Assembly: GCA_013538805.1 (NCBI GenBank) | Contig: JABXGR010000005.1 | Coordinates: 37,895 to 101,894 of the forward strand | DNA from: Candidatus Nitrosocaldus schleperae | GTDB lineage: Archaea > Thermoproteota > Nitrososphaeria > Nitrososphaerales > Nitrosocaldaceae | Length of the DNA stretch: 64,000 nucleotides | Direction: 5' to 3' | Shown: positions 34,763-44,858 of the stretch, piece after piece | Layout: every line of letters starts with the position of its first letter | How positions within the stretch are numbered: position 1 is the first letter of the stretch | Program-made: the position numbers and the translations under genes | Notes under the pieces: model-generated | What the model saw: the letters and a program-made list of their open reading frames with translations, nothing else | Databases searched by the model: none | What the model was told of the DNA's origin: nothing

Positions 34763-35071
34763 ACAATCTATTCGCAGAACTTGATTAAAAAATTTACTAT
34801 ATCAAAACTATATGCTAGAATCGATGCGAGGATGGCGAGGTTTTCATATCATAATTTTTTAGATTATTATCTTAAATTATATGAATCATATATATAAGTT
34901 TGTTATTATCGCAAAAACAGTTCAGATTTACAAATAGATAATGGTGATAATCAAAAGATTATAATCTGGTAAAGATACGATCCACCTTTCTTGTTATAAT
35001 TTCTTTATTATTATGATTATTAGCATACAATTTTTAAAATATGAGTAAGGAGGTAAGATTGGTGAGATAGT
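34763..35071. other. AT-rich non-coding region
   Basis: No gene or tRNA fold is visible in these 309 bases. Long A/T runs (for example around 34851-34900) and a TTTTTAAAA promoter-like element near 35034 dominate. A 9-codon frame at 35041-35070 ends one base before the next start codon, but it lies at the expected transcript start and is probably chance. Confidence 0.4.
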
Positions 35072-35329
35072 ATGCAGCAGATTAGCGCTGGGAGGATTAT
35101 GAGGAGGGCAAGGCAGAACAATGTGGATGCAGGTGTGTTGATGAAAGGTGCATGGGTAAGCACTATGCTTGCTCTAATAATAGTACTCCCTTTGGCAGGG
35201 GTTATACTTGCTGTTAACAGTCTTACAGGAAGCATAATAATTGCAGCAGTTGCAGGATTTGCAATTCATGCTGTAACACTAGCATTCATTGGAAGGATAA
35301 GTGATGCCCTAACTGCTATGCTTGAATGA
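35072..35329 (+). CDS. Small two-helix membrane protein
   Basis: The 85 residues open with a basic, Gln/Arg-rich cytosolic stretch (MQQISAGRIMRRARQNN) and then two membrane helices (about 27-48 and 52-74). No known family is recognised. It precedes the ATP synthase subunit C gene by 84 bases on the same strand, so co-transcription is possible, but there is no direct evidence for a role in the ATPase. Confidence 0.5.
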   Translation: MQQISAGRIMRRARQNNVDAGVLMKGAWVSTMLALIIVLPLAGVILAVNSLTGSIIIAAVAGFAIHAVTLAFIGRISDALTAMLE

Positions 35330-35413
35330 GTAAGTAAAGCCTTATTTACTACTACCATTTTTCTAGAACATAAAGTTAAAATCCCCTCTACACATATGCA
35401 GTATGATTAGCAG

Positions 35414-36541
35414 TTGGCACCACTTAGCCTACCAAACAGGATATTTGGTACTGTAAAATCATTTGCTACCAAAGGTTCTCTACTCTCTAGGGAAGTGCTT
35501 GAGATGCTTGCGGAGTCAAGGGATATGGATGAGTTCATAGTTAGGCTCAAGAATACAAGGTATGTTGATGCTGTATCTAGGCTACAGAGGCCATATACTG
35601 CTGTTGCTGTAGAAGGTGCTCTAAGGGAGGATCTAGTTAACTTCCACTCAAGCCTAGCAAATATTGCTAGGGGATCTGAACTGCTCGATACATACTTCAT
35701 AAGGTACATAATATACAACCTGAAGGTGGTGCTGAAGGCAAAGGCACTAAACAGATCCTATGAGGAGATACTCCCTTACGTGAATATGCGTGCTGAGGAA
35801 CTCCTTGGTAGAAGGGATGTTGTTGTTAAAGCATTGGTAGCAAAGGATCTGGATGAGGCAGTAGCAAGCCTTGTAGGGAATGAGTTTGGGGATGATGTAC
35901 AGAGTGCTGTTAATGTGTACAAGGAGAAGAGAGACTTGCAGGTATTCGATACCTTCCTAGATCACACATTCTACATGATGCTTGCTAGTGCACTTGCAGC
36001 ACACTGGCGTGACTCTGATGTAAAAGGTATAGTAGTGCCTGAGATAGATGCATATAACATACTTGCCATACTAAGAGCAAAGTTCTGGAACCTTGAGGAA
36101 GAGCAGATAAAGAGGCTGATAGTAAGCAAGGCACCAGCCATAGACCTCTACAAGCCTGGAGGCTCGATAATGCCACTCAACCCAGTGAGGCTCCCAACAC
36201 TAACAGTTGATAGCATGCAGAAGATGATATCTGCAGAGAGTGTCAGTACTGCTATTGCTGAGTTGGCAAATACAGCATATAGGAACCTTGTGCCACAGCC
36301 ACAGCAGTATACAAGTGATATAGATGCTATAGCAGTACTTGAAAAGAACCTTGAGGATAATCTGTACAAAAGATACATAGCAACATACAATTCTATGTTC
36401 AAGCACTCAACAATAATAGCAGCACTGAAGTTAAGGGCGCTAGAGGTTAGGAACCTCTCTGCTATAGCAACAGGGATAGAGCAGAAGATGACCCCTGATG
36501 TAATAATGAAGAGGTTGTATCTGCCTTACCTTAAACATTAG
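35414..36541 (+). CDS. atpC: A-type ATP synthase subunit C
   Basis: Subunit C (equivalent to V-ATPase d) joins the central stalk to the membrane rotor. The 375 residues show the family's three helical repeats, each ending in a segment such as VDAVSRLQRPYTAVAVE or VKGIVVPEIDAYNILAILRAKFWNLEEEQI. The only possible start is TTG at 35414, because an in-frame stop lies two codons upstream. Unusually, it is on the plus strand while the other ATPase genes are on the minus strand, so the two units converge with a 111-base gap. Confidence 0.9.
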   Translation: MAPLSLPNRIFGTVKSFATKGSLLSREVLEMLAESRDMDEFIVRLKNTRYVDAVSRLQRPYTAVAVEGALREDLVNFHSSLANIARGSELLDTYFIRYIIYNLKVVLKAKALNRSYEEILPYVNMRAEELLGRRDVVVKALVAKDLDEAVASLVGNEFGDDVQSAVNVYKEKRDLQVFDTFLDHTFYMMLASALAAHWRDSDVKGIVVPEIDAYNILAILRAKFWNLEEEQIKRLIVSKAPAIDLYKPGGSIMPLNPVRLPTLTVDSMQKMISAESVSTAIAELANTAYRNLVPQPQQYTSDIDAIAVLEKNLEDNLYKRYIATYNSMFKHSTIIAALKLRALEVRNLSAIATGIEQKMTPDVIMKRLYLPYLKH

Positions 36542-36652
36542 TAACATTTATTCTCTACTCACTTGCTCGCTTACTGCTCATCATCAACTATCTATATTAC
36601 TGCTGCTATCTGCTGCTATTACTATACTATTAGTGTTACTGTTAACTACTAA

Positions 36653-38818
36653 CTAACTACTGCTAGCCTTAGCCTTGGTCTTAGCAACCCTCTGCCTCTG
36701 CTCATCTAGCCCCATGGCTTTATCCTTACCCTCCCATACGAATATTGTGTAAAGCATCCTAGGCACTATCTTCTTGAACTCTGTACCCTCGCCAGAGTAC
36801 CACTTGGGGAACCACTCGTACAAGTGCAGCCTTATTGCCTGTATGTATACTATGAGCCCTTCAAGCATCATAACACCAAGGTTACCCCCTGCTAGCACTG
36901 CTATACCCCCTCCTATGTTACCTTGGCTCTCGAACTGGATGTATGCACTGTTTATTGTAGCCATCAAGGCAACGTGGACTATGAGCATTATACCCAATCT
37001 ACTGTAACTTATCGTGTGAGAGAGCCATTCTAATGGTCTTATGAAGAATGCCTCCATAACAGCACCAATCATCCCGCTCTCCTCACCTTCGCCATGAGCA
37101 TGCCTCCTAGCCTCGATCATATGCCCTAGCAACTGTATGACCATGCTTGCTATGAGTGCTGTAACTGCTGCATCTGCAACGATCTCAACCCTTGCCCAGT
37201 CACCAAGTATGGGTGTTATCCATGGCACAGGCTCTTCATGCTTGATCCCTGTGAGGCTGAACATCCCTATAACATCATACCCAGCACCTATGGCAGAGAG
37301 TATCAATGCTACTACGGATAGATAACCTATGAGCGATGGTATGTGCACAGTTATGGACTCGAACCCCTTCCCTTCCCTGAAGCCCTTTATTATCCTAAGG
37401 ATGAATGCACTGACAAGATGTGCTACACCTATCGCTACTGATACCTCAAGTACTCTAAGCACCTGCTCTATGCTGAGTTCTGATACATCAAGTATGCCTA
37501 TTATGTAACCTAGCTGTGTATGAAGCAATGGCTCGAGTACAGCAAACTTGTCTATATGCCAGCCAAAGATCTCCCCAGTTATTAGTCCTGCAATGGTAGC
37601 ACCAAGCCCACTTGCAGCAAGGAGTGTGCCCCAACTCCTTATACTACCAACACCTCTAACCCTCAAGAGCATGCCTAGCAGGAAGAGCAGGAAGCCTTGA
37701 CCAAAATCGGCAAACATGAGCCCATAGAATACTGGCCATACAAATGCTATCATTGGGGTAGGATCATTCTCCTTCCTCACAGGTATACCTTGTTGGGATG
37801 TTATAACCTCAAACGTCCTCATGTATGTTGGGTTCTGCATAAGTGTTGGGGAGTCTGGGTTATCCTCACCAACCTCCTCAACTATGCATACCCAGTCCTT
37901 GCTGAGTTCTCTGAACCTCTTCTCCATACTTGCAGGTATGTAACCCTCTATGAGTGCAAAGTTCTTTGTACCTGCTGGCTTACGCATAGTCTCTAGAACA
38001 TCCTTTGCTGCCTTTGCTCCCTCATGGAGTGAGAGCATGGTTGGTGTAACATTAGCCTTGAACCTCTCTATAGCCTCTTCAACCTCTTCCTTCTTCCTCT
38101 CATACTCTGCTATACCCTTCTCAACCTGTGCATATGCTTCGCTTGGGTTCTGTGATAACCCTTTGGGTATAGTGAATGGATGCACATCAAATGTTCTGAA
38201 TACCTTAACAACCTTCTCTGCATCCTCCCTACTGCTTATAACCAATAGTGCTGTATTAAACTCACTCGAGCCTATGCTCTTAACATATACACCCTCAAGG
38301 CTCCTCTCTATCTCTGCAACATCGTTCTTGTTTACTATGAATATTGATGAGTAGAACCTCTTCAGTGTATTCATGGTATCTATATTCATGTTTATGTTGG
38401 ATGCTGCTATTAGAACCTCCCTTAAACCCTTGTACTCCTCAAGCACCTTGCTTACCCTGTTCTGCTCAGTTAGTAGTGATCTAGCCTCCTCTATGATTGG
38501 CTTACTCCTAGCCTCCAGATCCTTTATAAGATCCTCAAGATCTGATATAACAAGTTCTGTCCTGACCTTTGGTGCGCCCTTGAACATGGTATCAAGCACT
38601 CCAGTCTCTAGTTGGATGTTGAGTGATTTTACAACATCCTCTATAGATTGGAGGAGTCTACTAGCATCTAGTAGGAGATCATCTATATCTGGATTGGTGT
38701 AATGGGACTCCTTGTTTATTGGATGGAACCATTCAAGTTCTGCTAGCCTGTTTATTGCATCTGCAGCCTCCTTCCTAGGCAAGATGAGGCTAACCTTTTG
38801 TAATTTAACCAGTGGCAT
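36653..38818 (-). CDS. atpI: A-type ATP synthase subunit I (membrane subunit a)
   Basis: This large stator subunit carries the proton half-channels. Residues 1-340 form a cytosolic region with coiled coils (KPIIEEARSLLTEQNRVSKVLEEYKGL). The C-terminal half has about eight membrane helices, starting with FVWPVFYGLMFADFGQGFLLFLLGML. The helix with HTISYSRLGIMLIVHVALM carries the Arg needed for proton transfer. Its 721 residues are normal for the family. It is the last gene of the minus-strand ATPase cluster. Confidence 0.94.
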   Translation of the reverse strand: MPLVKLQKVSLILPRKEAADAINRLAELEWFHPINKESHYTNPDIDDLLLDASRLLQSIEDVVKSLNIQLETGVLDTMFKGAPKVRTELVISDLEDLIKDLEARSKPIIEEARSLLTEQNRVSKVLEEYKGLREVLIAASNINMNIDTMNTLKRFYSSIFIVNKNDVAEIERSLEGVYVKSIGSSEFNTALLVISSREDAEKVVKVFRTFDVHPFTIPKGLSQNPSEAYAQVEKGIAEYERKKEEVEEAIERFKANVTPTMLSLHEGAKAAKDVLETMRKPAGTKNFALIEGYIPASMEKRFRELSKDWVCIVEEVGEDNPDSPTLMQNPTYMRTFEVITSQQGIPVRKENDPTPMIAFVWPVFYGLMFADFGQGFLLFLLGMLLRVRGVGSIRSWGTLLAASGLGATIAGLITGEIFGWHIDKFAVLEPLLHTQLGYIIGILDVSELSIEQVLRVLEVSVAIGVAHLVSAFILRIIKGFREGKGFESITVHIPSLIGYLSVVALILSAIGAGYDVIGMFSLTGIKHEEPVPWITPILGDWARVEIVADAAVTALIASMVIQLLGHMIEARRHAHGEGEESGMIGAVMEAFFIRPLEWLSHTISYSRLGIMLIVHVALMATINSAYIQFESQGNIGGGIAVLAGGNLGVMMLEGLIVYIQAIRLHLYEWFPKWYSGEGTEFKKIVPRMLYTIFVWEGKDKAMGLDEQRQRVAKTKAKASSS

Positions 38819-38923
38819 ATCTATCTACACCCCACTCGCTTCCTCCCTCTTCCATATCCCTCTTCCCTCTCCCATTCCTTATATTGAGAGGTTTAAAAAT
38901 TGTATTCTACCCTTTTACCTCTT

Positions 38924-39247
38924 TTACTGCCCTAGTATTATGAACACAACCACTAGACCGTATATTGCTATAGACTCTACCATACCTATGAATATGAATA
39001 CCCTAGACTGGATCTTTGGGTTCTCGCTTATTGCTGCAAGTGCAGCAGCACCAACGTAACCCAAACCAAGCCCTGCTCCAAGTGCTGCAAGCCCAAATGC
39101 TATTGCAGCACCAAGCATCTGCTCTCCTATGACAGTCTTTGCTGCCTGCTCCTCCTGTGCAAATGCACTCCCTGCTGTTGCTGCTAGCATCATTGCCATT
39201 GTTATTGCCACTGCGCCAATCACTAAAGCAAGAGATCTATAACTCAT
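38924..39247 (-). CDS. atpK: A-type ATP synthase proteolipid subunit K (c-ring)
   Basis: The 107-residue protein has a cleavable-looking leader (hydrophobic 5-25, Ala-rich end at SAFAQ) followed by a two-helix proteolipid: AAIAFGLAALGAGLGLGYVGAAALA, then a second helix with Glu91 (GMVESIAIYGLVV) as ion-binding residue. One hairpin per subunit is the simplest form of c subunit. It lies between the 41-residue coiled-coil gene and atpI. A TATA-poor 155-base spacer separates it from the upstream gene, so it may have its own promoter for high expression. Confidence 0.93.
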   Translation of the reverse strand: MSYRSLALVIGAVAITMAMMLAATAGSAFAQEEQAAKTVIGEQMLGAAIAFGLAALGAGLGLGYVGAAALAAISENPKIQSRVFIFIGMVESIAIYGLVVVFIILGQ

Positions 39248-39402
39248 TTGGCTATGGGTTAAGATTACCTATATTTAACTATAACTCAGAAATTGTTGGA
39301 TTTTACAAGTAAGGATGGATCTTGCATGTATTTGTGGATAATTACATATCGAGAGTAAATATGGATTTGATGAGTAGAAAATATATAAAAAATGTAACCT
39401 AA

Positions 39403-39528
39403 CTAATTTTTAAATACCCTCTGCTTTGCTAACCTAAGTTCATCATTTATCCTTGCTATAATCCTCTCCTTCTCCTGCTTGATCCTCTCCTCAGCCTCCT
39501 TGTATAGGGTATCTATAGCCTCGTTCAT
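39403..39528 (-). CDS. 41-residue coiled-coil protein coupled to atpD
   Basis: An unbroken frame opens with ATGA overlapping the atpD stop (ATG at 39528-39526, TGA at 39527-39525) and ends at TAG 39403. The product MNEAIDTLYKEAEERIKQEK...LAKQRVFKN is highly charged with heptad hydrophobics. It resembles the coiled-coil part of peripheral-stalk subunit H/G but is less than half its usual length. The coupling and place in the ATP synthase operon argue that it is real. It could be a reduced stalk subunit. No subunit H or F of normal size is visible in the cluster. Confidence 0.7.
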   Translation of the reverse strand: MNEAIDTLYKEAEERIKQEKERIIARINDELRLAKQRVFKN

Positions 39529-40205
39529 CTTGCTAATACCACCTCTTCCTTAACATCTGTAGCGATACCCTTCTTCTTCTCAAGGGTACTCTTGACCTTC
39601 TTGAGCCTCACAAACTCCTCCCTCTCCCTCTCCTCAAGCACATGGCTTATGAACTTTATTGCATGCTCATAATATGGCACTATCACATACTCTAGAGCGT
39701 TTATGAGCCTCTGTGTCCTCTCCAGTTCCTTTGCTAGACTGAATATAGCATTCTCATACTCTGCAGCCTTGTATATGCCTGGAAGGAGGTTCTTTATCAG
39801 CCTAGCAGCCTTGTCGACTGCTGCATTGGTATCAGCAAAGCTGTATGAGAGCACTGCCTTGCTATCCTTGTATGCTACCTGTAGGGTTGGTACCTTAACA
39901 TCAACTATGCGCCTAACATTAACATCAACCTCCATCGATGGAGGGGTTAGGGATGCTATTGCCTCTACAGTGTTTGTACCAAGTGTAAGATATGCATCTC
40001 TAACAGCATCATACACATCCTGTAGTGGTGCCCATATCTCCTCTCTAGCCTTGCTTGCCTCCTCTATCATCTCATCTATCCTCTTCAATAGAACCTCACG
40101 CTTATCATCAAGTATCTTGTGTACCATCCTTGCAACCTTGAGAGAGCGCTTGAACCTTATGAGTTCGATCTTCGTTGGGACTATACTCCTACTAGAGAAT
40201 GACAT
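39525..40205 (-). CDS. atpD: A-type ATP synthase subunit D
   Basis: This is the central rotor shaft. The 226 residues start near IVPTKIELIRFKRSLKVARMVHKIL, the N-terminal helix signature of subunit D. They form a long antiparallel coiled coil with the C-terminal helix ALEYVIVPYYEHAIKFISHVLEEREREEFVRLKKVKS. Length is typical. Its stop overlaps the start of the 41-residue coiled-coil gene by ATGA. It lies 80 bases after atpB in the same operon. Confidence 0.93.
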   Translation of the reverse strand: MSFSSRSIVPTKIELIRFKRSLKVARMVHKILDDKREVLLKRIDEMIEEASKAREEIWAPLQDVYDAVRDAYLTLGTNTVEAIASLTPPSMEVDVNVRRIVDVKVPTLQVAYKDSKAVLSYSFADTNAAVDKAARLIKNLLPGIYKAAEYENAIFSLAKELERTQRLINALEYVIVPYYEHAIKFISHVLEEREREEFVRLKKVKSTLEKKKGIATDVKEEVVLAR

Positions 40206-40285
40206 ATACCATCAGCCCTCCTTTTATGCATCTAAACTACAGCACTTGCAACTATACATATGATCAGTAACCTGCCTCATCCCAA

Positions 40286-41671
40286 CTAACCCCTAGCCTT
40301 GTAGTACTTCTTTATATGCACTTCCTTTATCTTTGTCAACTCTCCCTCTGGAAGGGTTGAGAGTACATCCCATGCCCTCCTCAGCGTCTCCTCCAACGTT
40401 CTATTCTCATCAACAGCCTGCTTGAGGAACTGCTGCTCAAAGGCATCACCAAAGTCAAGGTACTTAAGATCAACACCTGTTAGCCCTGCTTTACCAACTA
40501 TCTCTGATAATGCTCTAACCTCTTGGGCCCTAGCATATGCATCGTACAACTGGTTACTAACCTCCATGTGATCTGCCCTAGTCTTCCCCTCTCCTACACC
40601 ATCCTTCATGAGCCTGCTTAGACTCATAAGCACACCAACTGGAGGATATATATCCCTCCTGAAGAGATCCCTGCTAAGCACTATCTGCCCTTCAGTTATA
40701 TAGCCTGTTAGGTCTGGTATTGGATGGGTTATATCATCTGCTGGCATTGAGAGTATTGGCATCTGCGTTATGCTACCCTTCACATTCTTTATCCTACCTG
40801 CCCTCTCATATATAGTTGCTAGATCTGTGTATAGATAACCTGGGTAACCCTTCCTCCCTGGAACCTCCTCTCTAGCAGCGCTTATCTCTCTTAACGCTTC
40901 AGCATAATTGGTCATATCTGTAAGTATGACAAGTACATGCATGTTAAGATCAAATGCTAGATACTCAGCAACCGTTAATGCTACCCTAGGCGTTATTATC
41001 CTCTCTATTGCTGGGTCATCTGCAAGGTTAAGGAAGAGTGTGCTCCTCCTAAGTGCTCCACTCTCCTCAAGGCTACGCTTGAAGTACTGAGCCTCACTGT
41101 ACTGCACACCTATTGCAGCAAAGACTACTGCAAACTCCTCCCCGCTCCCTACAACCGTTGCCTGCCTTGCAATCTGTGCAGCAAGGATGTTGTGGGGCAT
41201 ACCAGAGCCTGAGAATATTGGTAACTTCTGCCCTCTAACCAGTGTTAGCATACCATCTATAACAGATACACCAGTCTGTATGAAGTCCCTTGGATATTCT
41301 CTTCTCTCTGGGTTGATTGGTGCACCATTCACATCCCTAAAGTCCTCTGCTATAGGCTCTGGAAGCCCATCTATTGGCCTTCCAAGACCATCGAATATCC
41401 TTCCAAGCAACTCCTGTGATACTGGAACCTCCATAGTCTTGCCGAGGAACCTTGCCCTAGTACCTTTAACACTCAGCCCTGTTGTACCCTCAAAGACCTG
41501 GATCACTGCCTTGCCTTGACCTACCTCCAGTACCTTGCCTAACCTCTTTATCCCATCCATAGTCTCTATCTCTACAAGCTCATCGAACGATGCCTTGCTT
41601 ACACCTTCAACTATCAGCAATGGTCCCCTAATCTCACTAACCTTTGTATACTCAACACCAACCTCAACCAA
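40286..41671 (-). CDS. atpB: A-type ATP synthase subunit B
   Basis: This is the non-catalytic nucleotide-binding subunit of the headpiece, with 461 residues. The beta-barrel begins [28 protein letters not shown]. The P-loop position reads [19 protein letters not shown], which lacks the Walker GKT as expected for B. The [29 protein letters not shown] segment is typical. The gene start overlaps the atpA stop by 8 bases, so A and B are translated together in the order A-B-D. Confidence 0.95.
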   Translation of the reverse strand: MVEVGVEYTKVSEIRGPLLIVEGVSKASFDELVEIETMDGIKRLGKVLEVGQGKAVIQVFEGTTGLSVKGTRARFLGKTMEVPVSQELLGRIFDGLGRPIDGLPEPIAEDFRDVNGAPINPERREYPRDFIQTGVSVIDGMLTLVRGQKLPIFSGSGMPHNILAAQIARQATVVGSGEEFAVVFAAIGVQYSEAQYFKRSLEESGALRRSTLFLNLADDPAIERIITPRVALTVAEYLAFDLNMHVLVILTDMTNYAEALREISAAREEVPGRKGYPGYLYTDLATIYERAGRIKNVKGSITQMPILSMPADDITHPIPDLTGYITEGQIVLSRDLFRRDIYPPVGVLMSLSRLMKDGVGEGKTRADHMEVSNQLYDAYARAQEVRALSEIVGKAGLTGVDLKYLDFGDAFEQQFLKQAVDENRTLEETLRRAWDVLSTLPEGELTKIKEVHIKKYYKARG

Positions 41672-43451
41672 CTACCTGCTTCACCTCCCTAGCAGTTAGA
41701 GCCTTGAACTCTTCGATCATCTCATCGTATAGAGCATCGATCTTGCTTATCTCCTCCTCGCTTATCTCAAACTTTGCCTTGAGCATCCTTGTTATTATCT
41801 GCATCGACCTTATATCAGCCAATGAGATCCCTGCTTTTAGTGCCTTCTGTGCCTCTCTATAGAACCCAACCATGAGCCTTAGCAGTTTGAACTGCTTTGC
41901 TGGGCTGCAGTATGTATCTATCTTATCGAATGCTGCCTGCTGCAGTATGCCTATCTTTATCATCCTTGCAACCTCTAGCACCAACTTCTCCTCATCTGGG
42001 AGTGCCTCAGGGCCTAACAGCCTAACTATCTCCTTGAGCGTATCCTCCCTCTGGAGGATGTAGTATCCCTCTTCCCTCAACTTTAACCATTCCTCGCTTA
42101 TATTCTTCATCCACCACTTTGCTATGCTATCAACATAGCCTGAATAACTTATCATCCAGTTTATTGCTGGATAATGCCTAGAGTATGCCAATCTAGTATC
42201 TAAGCCCCAGAATGTCTTTATGAACCTTATCGTATGTGTAGTTACAGGTTCTGTAAAGTCTGCACCAGATGGTGATACAGCACCTATGAGTGTTACAGAG
42301 CCTATGCGCTCTGGTGTGCCCAATGCTATTCCTCTACCAGCACGCTCATAGAACTCAGCAAGCCTTGATGCTAGATATGAAGGGTAGCCTTCCTCAGCAG
42401 GCATCTCCTCAAGCCTACCACTCATCTCTCTAAGCGCTTCAGCCCATCTACTTGTAGAGTCAGCAACTAGAACAACATCATAGCCCATATCCCTATAGTA
42501 CTCGCCCATGGTTACACCTGTGTATATACTTGCCTCTCTAGCAGCAACTGGCATATTGCTTGTATTTGCTACAAGCACTGTACGCTCCATCAATGGTCTA
42601 CCAGATCTTGGATCTGTCAGATGGGGGAACTCAACTAGCACTTCAGTCATCTCATTACCTCTCTCCCCGCATCCTATGTAGATTACAACCTGTGCATCTG
42701 CCCACTTTGCTATCTGATGCATCGTAACTGTCTTGCCAGTACCAAAGCCTCCAGGTATCGCTGCTGTACCACCCTTTGCAACTGGGAAGAGTGTATCTAT
42801 CACCCTCTGCCCAGTTATCAAAGGAATCTCTGGGTCCAACTTCTCCCTCAATGGTCTAGGCCTTCTTACAGGCCAGTAATGGTACATCTTTGCCTCATAC
42901 CTTCTTCCATTCTTCTCAAGGGTTGCTATTGGATGCTCAAGATCGTAATCACCTTCACTCTCAACTGCAATAACCCTGCCTCCAGGGCTGTCTGGAGGGA
43001 GCATTATATGATGCTTTATCAACGGTGTCTCATCTACTGTACCTAGCCTACTCCCTGGCTCAAGCTCATCCCCAACTTTAACAGTTGGGATGAACCTATA
43101 CCTCTTCTTCTTATCAACTGGGTCTACTGCTATACCTCTACTTATGAATGCACCAGACCGCTTTGCTATATCATCAAGAGGTCTTTGAATCCCATCGTAT
43201 ATCCTTCCTATAAGCCCTGGGCCTAGGAGCACGCTGAGAGGATTGCCAGTGCCTATAACTGGCTCCCCTGGCTTCAAGCCAGAGGTTGACTCATACACCT
43301 GGATGAATGCTGTATCCCCTGTAAGCCTTATAACCTCTCCTATAAGCCTTGCTTCTCCAACATATACAGTCTCGTACATCTTTGCCTCTGCCATCCCATC
43401 TGCCTTCACCGCTGGCCCGCTTATCCAGACTATCCTTCCTCTTGCTACCAT
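41664..43451 (-). CDS. atpA: A-type ATP synthase catalytic subunit A
   Basis: This is the catalytic headpiece subunit, with 595 residues. It shows the barrel, the non-homologous insert (residues ~115-190, [20 protein letters not shown]), the Walker A GGFGTGKT in [21 protein letters not shown], the Walker [18 protein letters not shown] and [22 protein letters not shown]. No intein interrupts the P-loop. It lies 4 bases after atpE and overlaps atpB. Confidence 0.96.
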   Translation of the reverse strand: MVARGRIVWISGPAVKADGMAEAKMYETVYVGEARLIGEVIRLTGDTAFIQVYESTSGLKPGEPVIGTGNPLSVLLGPGLIGRIYDGIQRPLDDIAKRSGAFISRGIAVDPVDKKKRYRFIPTVKVGDELEPGSRLGTVDETPLIKHHIMLPPDSPGGRVIAVESEGDYDLEHPIATLEKNGRRYEAKMYHYWPVRRPRPLREKLDPEIPLITGQRVIDTLFPVAKGGTAAIPGGFGTGKTVTMHQIAKWADAQVVIYIGCGERGNEMTEVLVEFPHLTDPRSGRPLMERTVLVANTSNMPVAAREASIYTGVTMGEYYRDMGYDVVLVADSTSRWAEALREMSGRLEEMPAEEGYPSYLASRLAEFYERAGRGIALGTPERIGSVTLIGAVSPSGADFTEPVTTHTIRFIKTFWGLDTRLAYSRHYPAINWMISYSGYVDSIAKWWMKNISEEWLKLREEGYYILQREDTLKEIVRLLGPEALPDEEKLVLEVARMIKIGILQQAAFDKIDTYCSPAKQFKLLRLMVGFYREAQKALKAGISLADIRSMQIITRMLKAKFEISEEEISKIDALYDEMIEEFKALTAREVKQVVG

Positions 43452-43455
43452 ATCA

Positions 43456-44064
43456 TCACACCATAAAGAGTCTGGCTATATCTTTCTTTAGAATTGGCTT
43501 CATCCTCTCTATCCTGCTATCTAATGTGTTATCCAGTATTATTGAACCATCCTTGGACCTTGCCCTTATCCCTCCTAAGCAGTCTATGCTATTGCCAATC
43601 TCTATGCTGAAGTTGTACTTGTGCTGCAACTCTAGCACTATCCTATCAACAACATCCCTATCACTATCATTGCATTCTAGCACAGCATCAGTGCCTATTG
43701 CATCTAGTGCATTCTCTACAAGCCTCCTCATCATAGACTCATACCTCTCATCTGCCCTTATGCTATCTATCCTTGCTATGGCATGCTTGAATACATCGTT
43801 TACAGCCTCCTCTATGAGGAGGAGTTGCTTGTTCCTTACAGCAAGCCTACTACTCTCAACTATCTGCCTCTTCAGGTTCTCAGCCTGCTTGCTTGCAGCC
43901 TCAACTATCCTGTTATACTCAGACTCTACACTTGCCCTTGATGCCCTCAACCTATCAAGTGATTGGGCATAAGATGATTCTATCTGAGAGATGAGATCAC
44001 TCTCAACTTGAGAGACAACCTTACCAACTATACTCTCAAGCACCTTATCATGATCATGAGCCAT
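43456..44064 (-). CDS. atpE: A-type ATP synthase subunit E (peripheral stalk)
   Basis: The 202 residues have a long N-terminal coiled coil ([36 protein letters not shown], shortened here) and a globular C-terminal domain ending in [25 protein letters not shown], the NtpE signature. Subunit E forms the stator rods with subunit H. A TATA-like AAATTTTAA element lies about 34 bases upstream, so the ATPase genes may also start from an internal promoter downstream of the 219-residue hypothetical gene. Confidence 0.92.
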   Translation of the reverse strand: MAHDHDKVLESIVGKVVSQVESDLISQIESSYAQSLDRLRASRASVESEYNRIVEAASKQAENLKRQIVESSRLAVRNKQLLLIEEAVNDVFKHAIARIDSIRADERYESMMRRLVENALDAIGTDAVLECNDSDRDVVDRIVLELQHKYNFSIEIGNSIDCLGGIRARSKDGSIILDNTLDSRIERMKPILKKDIARLFMV

Positions 44065-44104
44065 GTCAGTACGTTATGCTCTCTTTTGTAAGGAAATTTT
44101 AATC

Positions 44105-44761
44105 TTACTGAGATAGCATCTGCATGAAGTTTACCAACTCAATCCTCTTATCCTTGCTAAGACTCATGAACGCCTCTACGAACTCCAACTCTGCCCTTAT
44201 ACTCTTTGCAAGAACATATCTGAACTTATCTGCAGTTATGGGCACCATACTATCCATATCCATGCTATAATGCATCACATACTCGCCTATCAACCTCAGA
44301 GTTAATGATGGTGCAACCTCAAGTAGTAAGAGTAGTCCATCCCTCAACATATCCTGCTCTATGGTAGAGATGCATTGCCTAAGTATGCTCATCTTTGCAT
44401 CATCCAACTCATCCAAGCATGAAGCTACAAGCATCCCTGCTTGTGTAAGTTCGTAGTATGGCACTCCTTCATGCTGTAGTGCCCTAGGCCCTCGCTTTGG
44501 AGGCAATCTCCCTTTCTCCCTAACTATCTTTGTTGGTATCAGTATCTCATCCAGATCCCTGAATATGCTTGAGTATATGTTCTGCCATCGTGTATTGAAC
44601 TTTGATGCTAAAGCATGTGCTATTGCTATCCTTGTTCTCAACTCAGGATCTTGCTCAACTGCTAGATATGCTATTATCTCCCTCTGCCTCTTTGCCTCAT
44701 TACTTAGCATCCCTTTCCTGCTCTTGCTCTTCTGTACCTCGAATATGGCTAACTTTATCAC
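44105..44761 (-). CDS. Unknown protein heading the ATP synthase operon
   Basis: The 218-residue soluble protein is mostly helical. Near the middle it has KGRLPPKRGPRALQHEGVPYYELTQAGMLVAS, where YELTQAG resembles the wing end of a winged helix. I do not recognise the family. It begins at GTG (44761), 25 bases from a TATA box. A TTG at 44764 is the alternative. It lies 40 bases before atpE. Its steady place at the head of the cluster would suit a regulator or assembly factor, but this is inference from position only. Confidence 0.6.
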   Translation of the reverse strand: MIKLAIFEVQKSKSRKGMLSNEAKRQREIIAYLAVEQDPELRTRIAIAHALASKFNTRWQNIYSSIFRDLDEILIPTKIVREKGRLPPKRGPRALQHEGVPYYELTQAGMLVASCLDELDDAKMSILRQCISTIEQDMLRDGLLLLLEVAPSLTLRLIGEYVMHYSMDMDSMVPITADKFRYVLAKSIRAELEFVEAFMSLSKDKRIELVNFMQMLSQ

Positions 44762-44775
44762 CAATCATCGCCTTA

Positions 44776-44790
44776 TAATATATAATATTA
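44776..44790 (-). promoter_or_regulatory. TATA region of the ATP synthase operon
   Basis: The AATATATAATATTAT stretch (plus-strand reading) is centred about 25 bases before the GTG at 44761. It is the strongest TATA-like element upstream of the ATP synthase cluster. Confidence 0.5.
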
Positions 44791-44858
44791 TTGACTATTT
44801 TAATATTTATGCACTATTATAAATCCTATGCACTTTCTTAATAATTATTAAAATGCAA

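Noticed and set aside
35041..35070. Nine-codon upstream reading frame before the 35072 membrane protein
   Set aside because: It lies at or before the predicted transcription start, so it is unlikely to be transcribed in full.
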